A stretch of 64,000 nucleotides of DNA from Fratercula arctica (Eukaryota > Chordata > Aves > Charadriiformes > Alcidae). The notes beneath the pieces were generated by a model. That model saw nothing but the letters and a program-made list of their open reading frames with translations. It was not told the DNA's origin and made no database searches. Shown here one piece after another: positions 1 to 12,700 of the stretch (position 1 is its first letter; every line of letters starts with the position of its first letter). The DNA is taken from contig CANTUZ010000004.1 in NCBI GenBank assembly GCA_947846985.1, forward strand, positions 5,446,927-5,510,926. The letters are read 5' to 3'. The position numbers were made by a program, and so were the translations under genes.

Positions 1-1125
1 TCCCTTGTACAGAATGCAGAGGGCAAAAAAGGTACTGGAGCTGGTTTTGAGTCCGGACCTGAAGAAGACTACCTCAGTTTGGGAGCAGAAGCTTGCAATT
101 TCATGCAGACTCAAGCATCTAAGCAAAAGGCCCCTCCCCCTGTTGCTCCAAAGCCTTCACTCAAGGTCTCTCCTACTGCTGGTACTCCAGTGTCACCAGT
201 CTGGTCACCTCCAGCTGTGTCTTCTAACAAGGCTCCTTCTTTCCCAGCACCAGCCTCACCTCAGGCAGCATATCCTGCACCACTCAAATCTCCACAGTAT
301 CCTCATTCTCCTGTCCAGCCCCCAAGTACTCTCGACTTAGCCGGTCCTTTCAAAGGGCCTCAGGCAACCCTAGCGAGTCCAAACCACACACCAAAGACAC
401 CAGTCACACCAAGTGCTGGAGAAACAAAAACACCCTTTGAGATGCCACCAGCTATGAGTGGAAAAGGAGCACAGTTATTTGCCAGAAGGCACTCTCGAAT
501 GGAGAAGTATGTGGTAGATTCAGAGACTGTGCAGGCAAACATGGCACGAGCCTCATCTCCAACTCCATCTTTACCAGCTTCTTGGAAATACTCATCTAAT
601 GTTCGAGCACCTCCACCTGTTGCTTATAATCCCATCCACTGCCCATCTTATCCTCCTGCTGCTACCAAGCCTTCCTCTAAGTCCACTGCTGCTACCAAAA
701 ATACAAAAAGAAAACCTAAGAAAGGTCTCAATGCTTTGGATATTATGAAACATCAACCTTATCAGCTCGATGCATCTTTATTTACTTTTCAACCTCCTAG
801 TAACAAGGAAAGCCTTGCTATTAAGCAGACATCGAAGTTGTCCCCTTCAAAGCAAGCTCTACCTTTCAGACCACCTAGTGCTGGTTCTCCTACTAATGCC
901 CGGGCATCTTCAGTGTACTCCGTGCCAGCCTACAGTTCACAACCTTCGTTCCAGTCAAATGCCTCTATCCCAGTAAATGAATCGTATTCACCTACAAGCT
1001 ACTCTGCATTTTCTAAGCCAGAAACTACCACATCTTCTTTGTTTACTGCTCCGAGGCCAAAATTTTCAGCAAAGAAAGCTGGCGTCACTGCACAGGTGTG
1101 GAAGCCATCAATCATTGAAGAGTAA
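1..1125 (+). CDS. SYNPO2: SYNPO2 (synaptopodin-2/myopodin), C-terminal part of the large exon; partial at 5' end
   Basis: The frame is open from base 1 and gives 374 residues before TAA at 1123-1125; the true start lies outside the window. The protein is rich in Pro, Ser and Ala and is expected to be largely disordered. Landmarks I recognise from SYNPO2 are EEDYLSLGAEACNFMQ (about residues 21-36), PPPVAPKP, GAQLFARRHSRMEKYVVDSE (156-175), SWKYSSNVRAPPPVAYNP (about 194-211), a basic stretch KRKPKKG followed by LNALDIMKHQPYQLDASLF (244-262), and the tail APRPKFSAKK...QVWKPSIIEE. The family binds F-actin, alpha-actinin and filamin at Z-discs and stress fibres and acts in actin bundling and chaperone-assisted autophagy. 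The PPPVAY-type and PxxP motifs suit WW and SH3 partners (inference). This reading ends the shorter isoform; a longer one leaves the exon early at 1095. The identification is firm, and the paralogue SYNPO2L fits less well. Confidence 0.95.
   Translation, partial: SLVQNAEGKKGTGAGFESGPEEDYLSLGAEACNFMQTQASKQKAPPPVAPKPSLKVSPTAGTPVSPVWSPPAVSSNKAPSFPAPASPQAAYPAPLKSPQYPHSPVQPPSTLDLAGPFKGPQATLASPNHTPKTPVTPSAGETKTPFEMPPAMSGKGAQLFARRHSRMEKYVVDSETVQANMARASSPTPSLPASWKYSSNVRAPPPVAYNPIHCPSYPPAATKPSSKSTAATKNTKRKPKKGLNALDIMKHQPYQLDASLFTFQPPSNKESLAIKQTSKLSPSKQALPFRPPSAGSPTNARASSVYSVPAYSSQPSFQSNASIPVNESYSPTSYSAFSKPETTTSSLFTAPRPKFSAKKAGVTAQVWKPSIIEE
1090..1101 (+). other. SYNPO2: Alternative 5' splice donor inside the SYNPO2 large exon
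   Basis: The sequence CACAG|GTGTGG places a GT donor at 1096-1097, directly after a complete CAG codon (phase 0). Using it removes the last nine residues (VWKPSIIEE) and joins in frame to the exon starting at 15171, which continues ERSSGRSLSLPG. Human SYNPO2 is known to have isoforms with alternative C-termini of this kind. The donor and the matching phase-0 acceptor are visible; their use in this species is inferred. Confidence 0.75.
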
Positions 1126-2800
1126 ACCTTATAGCCAAAACTTAGTGTCCATTTTGCTTGCAACCAATTGTTTGCAGTGGTAAGCTGGCATGGAAACGGT
1201 GCCAATAGTGTTCCTTAGCTTACTTAACAACGTCAGATGTATCACCTCGAATCTGGGTCCAAAATATTTTAACTTTTTTAAGGAATCAAAATAGATACAA
1301 ATTTTAGCACATTTATGCATATTATCAGATGATTTATACACATAACATCCTGAAATGAATAGATACCATTGTATTACGTAAGCAGGACACTAGGTTTTTG
1401 CTTTAGGACTACTACAACAGAAACAACAGTAAGCAATATTCCTGGTATGTAAAATTAATAGAGAAGACCTTTCTTTCTGCTCCCCTCCCCAACTTTGTTC
1501 TAATGACTTAGGGATTTGAGGACTTTTTTTTCTTTTTAAAGAAGTGCCTTATTAAATGATATTACTAGTAATATGTATTACTAACATAGCATAAAATAGA
1601 TACAGTATTAGGCTCTGACTGATCACTAGCAGAATACAACTGGATAGACCTTTGGCCTGCACAGAGCCTCACTGAATTCAGTCAGAATCTGTCCTAGCTC
1701 AAAGGTCCTTCCACAGAAATCTGGTTGATTGGCCAGGGGCTTAGTTTGTAAGCTATGTGGATCAGCTGTGATCCAAAATCATGAATTGCCTCTGTGATTT
1801 CACAGAGAATGTCCTATAAGAGATGCTGGAGTGTTCTGAACACTAAAAGAGATGGTAAGACCGCTGGAAAAATTGTTAGAGATTTCCCATTTTGGGGAAA
1901 TTTGACATCCCAAGTGCAGACATGTTTTTAGCCAAAGTTTGCTTTGAATCCAGTAAGTAAGATAGAAGCCAGTAAATCAAAATTGTTCAACAGTCGGAAA
2001 GGTGAGCTGGGTTTTGCAGCTGCAATGTAATGCAATAGTTTCTTGTGAAAGCACAGTGATTGAGAACTGAAGGGATACATATATTCAAGAGTACTGATCT
2101 TGCAACCAGAGTACTATATGCCACAGAAATTAGCACCTAACAGTAAAACATAAATATGACCATGTCTTCCTATTGGTCTCTGTACATATTTTATTATTTT
2201 CACTTGGAGCTTTTCAGTGCTTCTTCCCACTTTAAATCTTTTTACTCTGGTCTTATACTTTCACCTGTTACTTGTCATATTGGGGCCTAAGTATTGAAAT
2301 ACTGCTACTGTAGAAAATTCTTAAGAGACTGTGGTCTTGAAACCTACTGTACAATATTGCAGTGAATACACAGTCTTGCTGAAATCAAGGAGCTATATTT
2401 GAATAGTTCAGCATGTTTTTCAGTAAGCGGTCCTGTTAACATTAGTGGTGCTAGGTCTGAAACAAGGTGTTTCACACAACTAAGGGTATTAAAATCCATC
2501 CCAAGTGTGAAGCTAAAGATTAAAGCATCATCCTGTAAATAAAGGTGGTAGAATCTGTTAATATATTTGTTTAAACTACCATCCAGCTAGCTACAGACCA
2601 GATTATGGATCTTTTATATCATAAGGGTTTTAGCAGAACTATCTATCTTGATGAAGAAAACATTCCCAAGTATGAACAACGTCTCCTTAGGTTGGTCCCA
2701 TGATGGTAACTCAAACTGCAATTAAACTTGAGAAGAATGCATTTGGTTGTACATGCAGAAAGCAGACCGGAATCAAAGTCTAATCAATCCAATAAAAATC
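1126..2800 (+). terminator. SYNPO2: 3' UTR and candidate poly(A) signals of the short SYNPO2 isoform
   Basis: AT-rich non-coding sequence follows the TAA. The first clear AATAAA hexamer is at 2538-2543, and another is at 2791-2796. I cannot tell from sequence which is used. For the long isoform this stretch is intronic. Confidence 0.4.
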
Positions 2801-3222
2801 ACTCCTTTGAATTTTGGACCTCCAAAATCTTACTCTCCCCTTTAAATTTTGGATTGGGATACTGACTGCATTCAGAAGAAAATGACCAAGTGATCCACAT
2901 CCCTCCTAAAATTCAGGAGAATGATGGGAAATTTTGAAAGAAAAAATAGTTCGGAAAGTTCAATAAAAAATTGCACTGCATTTACCTGGAAATAGAAAGT
3001 AGCAATATTTTAATCCTTTGGAGATCTCCCTTCTATTTGTTCTTCACTGTCAATATCTGTATTTTTCTTCTATCATTAAACTTGTCCCTTTCCTCTCTGC
3101 CTGTTTGGGGTTTTTTTCCTTTGCTTTGGTTGCTATCTTTTTGTTTCACTTACATGTACAGACTGACAGTGTATTTCAGGGGAAATCTATTTTCTATGCT
3201 ACCACATTAATACGAAACCTTG

Positions 3223-3304
3223 TCCCTCCCCTTCCCTTTCCCCTTCTCTTTCCCTTCCTTTTCTCCCTCCCCTTCCTTTTCTCCTTTCCTTTCCTCCCTC
3301 CTTC
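3223..3304 (+). repeat. 82-nt homopyrimidine (C/T) tract
   Basis: Every base from 3223 to 3304 is C or T, made of irregular CCCTT, CCTTTT and CTCC blocks rather than one clean unit. Purine-pyrimidine strand asymmetry of this length can form triplex (H-DNA) in vitro. It lies in the SYNPO2 intron, about 12 kb from the nearest acceptor, so it is not an ordinary polypyrimidine tract. Confidence 0.9.
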
Positions 3305-6300
3305 AGTTTTATCTGAAGTTACATATACTATTTTAGGTAGAAGTTTAAGATACTAGTTATCTACTCGGAATAAAGATACCCTACCAAAGATTAGTAGTGC
3401 TGCTAGAGAGAGACATAGAAATCCAATAAGCCTTACATTGCCTTACATGTTTTTACTTCCAGTCTCGTCCTGTAAAATACGTCTTTAAATTATAATCACA
3501 CTTCTGTACTTGTTCATCCTACCACCCCAAGAATATTTCCCTAGTGAGGAGATTTTTAGCAGTTTTGTACTTGTACAACAAGTGTTGATGATGATGCATG
3601 TGGCTACTAACAAGATACAGCAGCCTACACAGCATGTCCACCAGATCATTTCAGACTCAGGTCAGTAACTTTTGGAATTCATCACCAGCTACTGAGTATT
3701 CTGTGTGAAATATGTAAATTACTGAAATCTAACTTCTAGGTTTATATATGCCTACATGGCATACCACTTCCCAAGAAAGAAATAACAAGCATTATTATTC
3801 TAATTATCAGGAGAAGAAGCAAGAGGTAAAGCTGGGATATATTCTCATCCAAAGGAAATCAGCTCTCCAGAAAGACAGAAGTCAAGTTAATAGGAGCTAG
3901 AGGAGAGCTGTGGAATGAAATGGAACATTTCAGTTTCCTAAGTCATCTGTCTAGAACTACATTCACCTGAAAGACAGGAATGCGTAATTGTCCTCTTTAA
4001 AACCAATTTGCTATTTCTTTAATTTTCAGCACATCCCAAAAATTCACTTACGAATTCAACTAAATCATATGCATATTTACAGCAATAAGCAAAAAGTCCA
4101 CTTCTGTGACAGCAATATAAATATAGCTATTAGCCTATCTTCTCTTTACTTCGTCCAAAGGAAAAGGAAGTGCATATATGCTGAAAATTTGGATTTTGAT
4201 CACATTTGGATTTTTCTCCTGTTATTCAAATACAAGTATTTCATACGGCCCATAGCAATGACAGAAGGATTTTTTAAAGCACCAGTAAGAGTTAAATGCA
4301 AAAGTCCCAGTGACACTAGTCCTCTTAAATCAGCTAAGATCTTTTGAAAATCCCATTCAAAGTCCAACTCTGAATTCAATTTCATATATACACATCATTC
4401 TACATACATAGTGCTTGGATCCAACTTGGCTTCGAGTCTCTTTTTACTGATCAGGTAAGTCTGTAATTCTTATTAATTTTTCAGAAGACTAGCCTACATA
4501 AAGTAGCAGTTTTATCCAAAATGTAATCTCTTGTGAAGCAGGTATTTAGAGGAAAGTTGAGCTGTTCAATGTCATGGGTCCAAATTAAAAGCTAATGATG
4601 GTGTCAAACATAACTGAAATGTCAAGAAAATACACAGTTTGTGTAGAGAGAAGCCATCTGAAATTTCACTTTGAAAGGGCAGTGAGCTTTTGTAAATGGT
4701 TTTCTGAAAAAGCTATTAGAATTATTTCAATATAATATGACAAGGCTACCAAGATCAACTGTTATGCCTACTATGTTAAGCACATTTAATGGTGAATTTT
4801 AGGCCACCCCTAATAACAATTACTTGCAGTATGTTCACATTAAAAGAGAAATTTAAGTGCTTTATGTTGATTTTAGCACATTTAATTACAGCACATACTG
4901 GAGGTATTACACTGCACCAGTTTGGATCTCACATTCTATACAGCCTTTTCATACAGCTACCTCTATCAAGGGTTTATATACTTCCAATTTCTGATTCAGG
5001 TATAAACCTCTTGTTATAAAACCTGAATTGAAAAGTTTTGTTTTTGAGATGAGTAGCTTTTAGACAAAAAGTTAAAATTTCTGTTGCAAAAACAAAAGAC
5101 AAAATTTAGTTCTTGAACAAAGAACTGCTTAACCTCTCCCCACTTCTCTAGAGGAACCACTCTTACAATGTTCCTGCTCAGCAAAAAATAACATATTATG
5201 AAACAAACAGAAAGATATTTCAATGGTCTTTTTCTATAGGAACATTTACAGAGTAAACATTACCATCTCTTAAAAGTAAGCCTAATTTTTTTCTTTCTGC
5301 TCTTTTATGGAAGAAATAATTTTGCCAGTGTCCTAAGACATGTGACAATACCCAGTTACACTAAGCTGCTTTGTTCCAAAAGCACCTGGCTGATGGGGTG
5401 GGACTTTATAATACACTCATATCAAGCCTTGCAGCAGGGAATGCCCAGTTCTCTCCTAGAAACACTGGCAATTCACTTTGAGATCAAGCCAATGCCATTT
5501 TGAGATCAGCCATCAAAAGGAGGTTCCAGTTAAATGTTGTCTGAAGTCTTCTTGCACTGACCCTCATTTTATACACCTAGTTTTATTTGTTTTATTTTGT
5601 ATACCTAATTTTATTTCATATGAGACATTCAAGGCTCAACATAAAATCAGCCCTAAAACTGCAGTGACCCATTTTGCTGTCACCACAGCTATCATGTGGC
5701 AATGAGTTCCGTTTGGTTTTGGCAGAGTGCTGTTATTATTCACACTAAAATGAATGCTGGGAATTCACATGAATTTGTATTTGAAGCAAAGAAATACTAA
5801 CAGGTTGAGGTATCAGCAGGCCCCAAAAACTAGGAAGTGAGGGGCTGGTGTGTGGTTCAGATAGGAAAATAAGTGCTAAGTGGCAGAGCAGCAATTTTGA
5901 GAGAAAAAACTACTAGGATTAGAGGGAGCCAAGCAATGGGGAGAAAACTCCAGGAAAAAAGCAGAGATCACACAGGATAAAACACCTATCAGAGGATCGT
6001 GAAATACTGAAGCTACAAGAAAAGAAAACAATCAGCAAGAAGGGTTTAATTATTCTGCACAGAGATGACTGACTATTTCCAGCCTTTTGTTGAAACTGTT
6101 TAGATTACTCTTGGACGACAGAGTGCTCACATCACTGGGCCTGACTTTTTTCCTCTACTATTTACAAAAAGATATTGTGAAAGAACCGAAATGCTAATAC
6201 CCAGCAAAAAGAAAAAAGTGAGCTTTAAAAAAAAGCAGGCCCTATCAAGAGACTGTTGCTCTGAGAGACAACAGATCTACAAACATATTATCCTAGACAG

Positions 6301-6751
6301 CTCCTATACACAAAAGTCAAAAATGCTACGGTGAACTCTGATGAAAGATTACAAGCAATCATAAAGAGAACTTGACACCAGACGATGTAATCTGGGAGAA
6401 GCACTGTTTATCAAGTATCCAGGATGACAACTCAACAGAGGACCAGCCTTACCATCATGCTCTGCTGCTCCAGCATTTCTGCAGGGAATCATCTGTTCAC
6501 TATGAGGCAGGGAAATACCAATGAAACGACAGCACTCTTCGCAACTAGCAATTTGCAAAATCTTTCTGTTCTCTTTTTCCAGGATCCTTTTCCAGATTCC
6601 ATAGCTTTAAGAATAAAAAACGACTGGTTATAAAAAGATCCACTCTTCCAGTCTTGCCTTTTTAACAAAACATGATACAACTTTCTTTGCCTGAAATCAA
6701 ACACCCAGGACTCCACTGATCACTTTGGCAGTTCGGCATGGCAAGGGCAAA

Positions 6752-6793
6752 CCTTAATTACACAGCCTTAATTACGTAACCTTAATTACGTTA
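6752..6793 (+). promoter_or_regulatory. Three 14-bp repeats with TTAATTAC cores and TTACGTAA-type sites
   Basis: CCTTAATTAC occurs at 6752-6761, 6766-6775 and 6780-6789, exactly 14 bp apart. Each copy contains the homeodomain-type core TTAATTA. The second runs into TTACGTAA (6772-6779), the palindromic consensus of NFIL3 and PAR-bZIP factors (HLF, DBP, TEF). The third runs into the related TTACGTTA (6786-6793). The arrangement is directly visible; a regulatory role is inference. Confidence 0.45.
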
Positions 6794-9700
6794 TTTTATA
6801 ACGAGTCTACTCAGCTTGAAATAGAAACATTATACAAAGAAGAAACTTGACGAGATCTTCAAAAACCTGCGGATTCAGAAGCTCTGAATTATTCACTGCT
6901 GGTAGATTTCTTGGGAAAACACATGAGCCTGATAATTTCATAGCACACTTGGTGCCACCGTCACAACTCCACAATGACTGTTCTTACAAGTGCTTTTCAG
7001 GCCGGTTGCTTACTACAGGAAGCACTTAGGTTTTTTATCAAATGATTTAAAAAGTAGGAAAAACCCTGAAGCTCAGTGAAATACTATGTTAGAAGTATCT
7101 TTACAGATGCAGACTTGAACTCCTCCTTTACAAGCTAAGACTAACCATATGATGATAGTTCCATGGTTTTAACATTTGCTTCCTTGAGTAAGGCAGGAAA
7201 AGACTTTATCTTTATATAGCATGCTAATGAAGTCTCTGTTATCCTCTGCAGTATTCACAGGCAAAAATTTAATCCTGTTTGTAAGGACCTTGACAAACTG
7301 TTCTTAATTGCAGTGCATGTGAAACCTGCACAAACCTGTGTGGTAGTATGTTATAACTGCACGTTCCTTTAGGCTGAGTAAACTCAGCTATGAGAAAAAT
7401 AACTGAGTCATGCTTACAGATTGACTATCTGGATGAATGCTTCCTATGTGGGGTAACAGGTATAACAATAGTAAGTGTTTTCAAACAAGAATCTTTGATT
7501 CTTTTGTATGCCTTTAAGACCGATATCTTAAAACAGAGTCCCTTCATAATTCCAGGCAAGTCAACGATAAGCTGGTCATTTCTAAATAGGTGTAAAGACT
7601 AAACTGTTGAACAGATGAAGTGTTTCTCTTGATGTTTCCACCTATATCTGAAACAATAGATTGTAACTGATTTAAGAAATGCACAACAAACAGAAGAAAA
7701 GGAGGAACATTACAGAAATAAAATACACTCCCAAATACTGTAACACATGTTGGATTACAAAGAGTGACATGGAGCACAACACTCATTGATTTCAGTATGA
7801 GCTTTAACTGATTGCAAACCAAAGAATTCAGTACATTTACATTAGAAGCAAAAGTTCCCATACAGTAATGACCTATGGACAAATATCTTCAATTTTTTAA
7901 AGAATTTTTTTCTGCAAAACCCCCCTTTTTTTAAAAAAAGAAGTTAATAACTGCTAGTGATTTTTTCTTCGATCTGTAAGATGTTAACCCAACCGTCCTG
8001 GGCATTTGTGTGATTAAAACATCCGTAACCATGGCATCATCTTCTATTTTTTTCTGTAGAACTCCAGACTCAATTCAGGGCACAGAATGGTACCGTTCAC
8101 CTGATGAATAGCTCTTCACTGTTTTGTTTTGACATTGTTCCATGGTTAGCACTATTCCTTACTTAATATGCACTCTTCCAAGTGTGTTCTTCATGAAGAA
8201 TTACTTCCTCATAATTTTTTTTGTTAGTATCCGAGTCAGTCAGAAGTCACAGTTCATTTTTACACTATTGCATTCTACAAATGAGTAAATAAGGCATGAA
8301 GAGTGCAGCACTGATTTTAGGACACTCAGTAGCCTTGGGTATCCAGTTCAAGATGCTTAGAGTCTTCAGAGTCCAGTAGCACATGAGCTAGTTGCTGTAT
8401 CAAAGCATGTGGTCCTTAACATCAGGCTGTGAGTGTTAACAGATCACAGGTCTCCAGTTGGAAGCCCACAAAGGGAATCCTCATTGATGAGCTATGAAAT
8501 CCATCCAGTGAAAGCACCTTTTGCACAATATACTCCTTTGCTATATCATCCTAGTACTTCGTAAATGAAGCCCCAAAACAGCATTAGATGGGGCAGAAGT
8601 CGTGAAATTTAATCAAAATGCATATGCACTGGGCAATAAGGCTTGCATTTCATAGTTTTTGAATACTTCAGCTTCCAACTCCACTAATATTGCTTCAAGC
8701 TAGTTTTGTGTGTTTAAGATCCAAGGGTTTTCTAAGAATAATAAACCAAACCCCAGAATACTATCATATAGCATACTGTAACCAAGAGGTTCCTCCAGCA
8801 TGGCTTCAATCACAATAGACAACTGCCGTCCTGTTCCTACAGTAAGTGGCAGGAAACACATGTTGACATCCCACCTCTACATCAGCACTGGGAGGATGAC
8901 ACAGGTTTCCAACGGGGCTTCACAGTCTTTTCTGACAGCAGAGAGACCAAGGAAGGACAAACTCCATTCCTCTGGGGAAGACATTTCCCTGGAACTCTGG
9001 AGAAGAGTATACAGTAGTGTGCACAGGTTCTTTTCCCTAAACGTACCTTTCTTGCCCCATTTATTAATCTTTTTCTTTTCCTTGTCTCTTCATTGTAGCC
9101 TCATTGAGAGCAATACAGGTCAATTTTCCATTCCTTAAGCTTCTCCTCTAAGCTCAGGAGCCTTGGCTATCAGGTCCTAGCCTCATCACTCTCCAAGCCA
9201 GTGCTGAATACAGATTTTCCTTCTGCATCAAGCATTACCAGCTTCTGGTTTTGCTTTCTGGTCCAGTCTCTTCTCTGTCCTTCCCTTGTCTGATTCTTCT
9301 ACCCTGTTGAAAGTCTGCTTCTTGCCCCCCTGTATTCAAATCAGACATTCCCTTTGAGGCTGCTTGTGCCCAGACAGGAGGTCTCGGGCTCTGTCAAGGG
9401 AAAGCTGTGCTCTGCAGGGCATCTCAGTCCTGATCAATGAGTGTGCAGCCTCAGGTCTGGACCTGATGGTGGGAAGAGACATGGGTATGCACCATAGGCC
9501 TGCATGCACTACTTTTTTGTGAATGAAAACCCAGCTGTGCAGCCAGCTGTGGAACACCCCAGTGACTTCTCCAGCCCATGGGGGTACACATAGCCTGCAG
9601 TTTACACAGGCAGAGAAAGGACAAGGACAGTCTCTTTGTTTTCCTGTGTGCTGCCCAAAGACATCACGGCCTACAGCAGTTTAGATCCGCAATAATGAAT

Positions 9701-12700
9701 AAAATCCTCCTGCCTAACAGAGTATTATCGCTGCTAACAGAGTTCTCAGGAACTAGCTGTAAAAAGTAAGGTGCTCTCATTGAGCCTATCTAAGGTTCTC
9801 AGCTTGAATATACATAGGCAAGTTTGCATAGAAAGATGAGACACTTCGGATACAAAGACTAGTCTCAAACCAGTTCTAAAGCATGTGGTGGTGCCACTTT
9901 TCATGGAAAAGGATGCTAGAAATTTTTGTCATTGACATTTATTTTTCCGTAATCTGACTCTTTAAAATGGTTGAACTATATAGGTTCATTTGGCTCAAAT
10001 GCATCTGAAATGGTTGGATCATTTGAGATTAAGTAAATAAGACCAAACAACTAAGACTGAAAATTTCAGTTTGAAAGATTTTATAAGAAAATTATAAGGA
10101 ACTGGATAATTTATCTTTTAGTTTGGATATGTTCAGCAATAATAGTGCCACCACCTTCAAGTATTACAATACAATTAATATTTATTTTCTTTAATTTTAG
10201 AAAAAATATCATTAACCTTTACTTTCTCAAGTAAACCCTCAATTTAAAACTCTGTCATTGTTCATACAAAATAGCAAGGTCAGAAACTAGGACCAGCTTT
10301 GCACTTGCTTTTCAAATGTTCACTCACCAGGCTTCATCATCTAAGACCTTCCTCCAAGCTGTGTAATATAAAAGTCCAGAAGGTGGCAGCAAATATTCTT
10401 GCTCAGAAGAAATACACTGCCTATTCCAAAGAAAGGTAACATGCCTGTGGCCAACAAAGTTTCAGACATTTGCTTTTTAGAGGCATAACTGTATTGTATT
10501 TTGATAATCATATATGGATAAAGATTAAATGATAATGGAAAACACTGATTTTCATTCATTTATTCAGGTGCAAACTGAGCTGAGTAACTAATTTCTGACA
10601 GGTTATCAGCATTGTTATGTTACTTTTCCACATAGTCATTTTGCAGTAGTGAAGGCCTAATTCTAATATCTTACTTTTCTATTCTACCATTACTTGACAA
10701 GTAGAAAGGCCTTTATTGTCAAAAGTCACATAGCCAGACACAATGTTATAACTAGAAATTAGTAAATAAGTGGGGCTCTCCCCTAACTTTTTCCTCAAAT
10801 TCCTTCAGACCCTTATGGAAAGGACAAAGTACTTCAGCCTTTTTCCAGGTAAATCATCTGGAACACTATTTGCCATAGTAGATTTTGTCCTCTTACAATC
10901 CAAAACTAAAGACACAGATTGTTCAGCCCTTCCTTCATGGAAGGAGAGATTAATCCTTGCTTTACCAAATCTAGAGGAAATAGATATGCAATTTCACGTT
11001 TCAGAATTTCAAAGTTAAAAACCAGCCTATCATCATAATTTTATCTAAATACAAGCTACCAAGTGTAAAAGGAGAAGAATTTGACTGGTCCCGGAATATC
11101 AAAACAGGACCAAGTATGCTAAAGAACTGCCTAGAAATGAGATCATCCAGCTGATAGTTTGATCTTGCAGCAGGAGCTTTGTTGCTGTGATTTGGATGTG
11201 GGTTGAACAATCATCCAGAAGGAAATAATCATTGATCTTATGGAATGTGGTCACTGTACCCAATATATCTAGTCTCCAGACAAGATATTTAGCACCTAAC
11301 AAAGCTGTCCACTGGGGTATTCTCTGGATAAACTAGTCTGTTTTTCTGTTAGAATGAAGTCTCTCAGATGATGGCTGTTAAGATGAAATCTAGAAATGTA
11401 CATAAATATGCATGATCCAGGAGACCAACAAAAAAAAAATGCAAAAGCTACTCTGGCAAATTGAAAACCAGTGCTTTCAAATAGTACTTTGGCAAAACGG
11501 ACAAGACTGGAAATAACTGTTCTTATCTTGGCGTTCTGAGCTAGAAAAGGATAGTATTTATCAACTTTTAAGGCAGTATTTTTTTCCAGATGAATTGGTA
11601 CAATCTCTCCCTGGCCAGGTAAATTGTTACAGTTGCTGGAGGTTACCTGGCCGTCCACAAATTGAATTCCACTGAAAAAATCTAACACAGATGTTTTCAT
11701 CTAATAGAGTGTTCACTGAGTAATCCTATTCAGAGCCGAGGAAAGCCATCCTTACATAATGAAACATTCTTCACCTCATGAGACATTATGAAAGATTTGG
11801 ATTCCTAACTTAGTCATTTTATCCCTGAGAGCCTGACTAAAGTTAAAAACAAAACAAAAAATGAATACAAGGAATTTTAGTATAACAAAGCTCATTCCCA
11901 AGGCACTACTGATGTTCCAGTTTGCTGACTGCCTATCTTCCTGCAAGGCCTAACATTCTAGCCAAATACAGACTCATGCCTCACAAAAGCTAATAAACCA
12001 AGCAGAATCTCATACCAAAATGGAGAAAAGATTTTTATTTGCCTGTGAGACTAAAATCTTCCATATCTAAAGTATTTTGCATTATTGCATTTTTTTCCAT
12101 AAGGACCAATTCAAAAGATGTAATAATAGTCTCCAGATTATCAGTATTTGAGATTCTCCTTTTTCTACAACAACCCTTACATGCTGAATTTATGATTTAC
12201 ATGACATTAGAGGTGCTGTGGATAGATATGATTTGAAGTACAAACACTTGTTCATTGAGGTCTTCCAAATTAAGGACATGGGAGATTCTCAAGCCAGTAA
12301 AACATTCATCCCCAAATCTGGTTGTCATAACTCTGTGCTAGTTCCTGTATACTGCATTGTTTGATTCATACAGAGGTTTTTTCCTATGAGGTCATTTTAG
12401 CTCTCTTCTGCCAGTTCCCCTTCTTTGCCTTATATGATAACAAAGCTATCAGTAGAATAGTTTCCATCATCATAGAATAATATCTTATTTTCCATTAATG
12501 ATCTTGATTTTCTGTTGAGTCTAACCTAATACCTGTACTAAAAAAAAATGTAGAATTCACTATAATGTGAACATTTAATTTTGTCTACACTATTTCTGCT
12601 TTTACAAGTTAAACTTCTGCCTTCATAACATAGTAGAATGGCCCATTTTGTTAGACGAATAGTGAAATGCACTTGATAAGTCATAATTCTCTGATTAAAC

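Noticed and set aside
7544..7882. 112-codon minus-strand ORF in the SYNPO2 intron
   Set aside because: Hydrophobic and cysteine-rich translation typical of random AT-rich DNA; no recognisable domain.
11296..11700. 134-codon minus-strand ORF in the SYNPO2 intron
   Set aside because: Composition is that of translated AT-rich intron. There are no family motifs, promoter or splice context.
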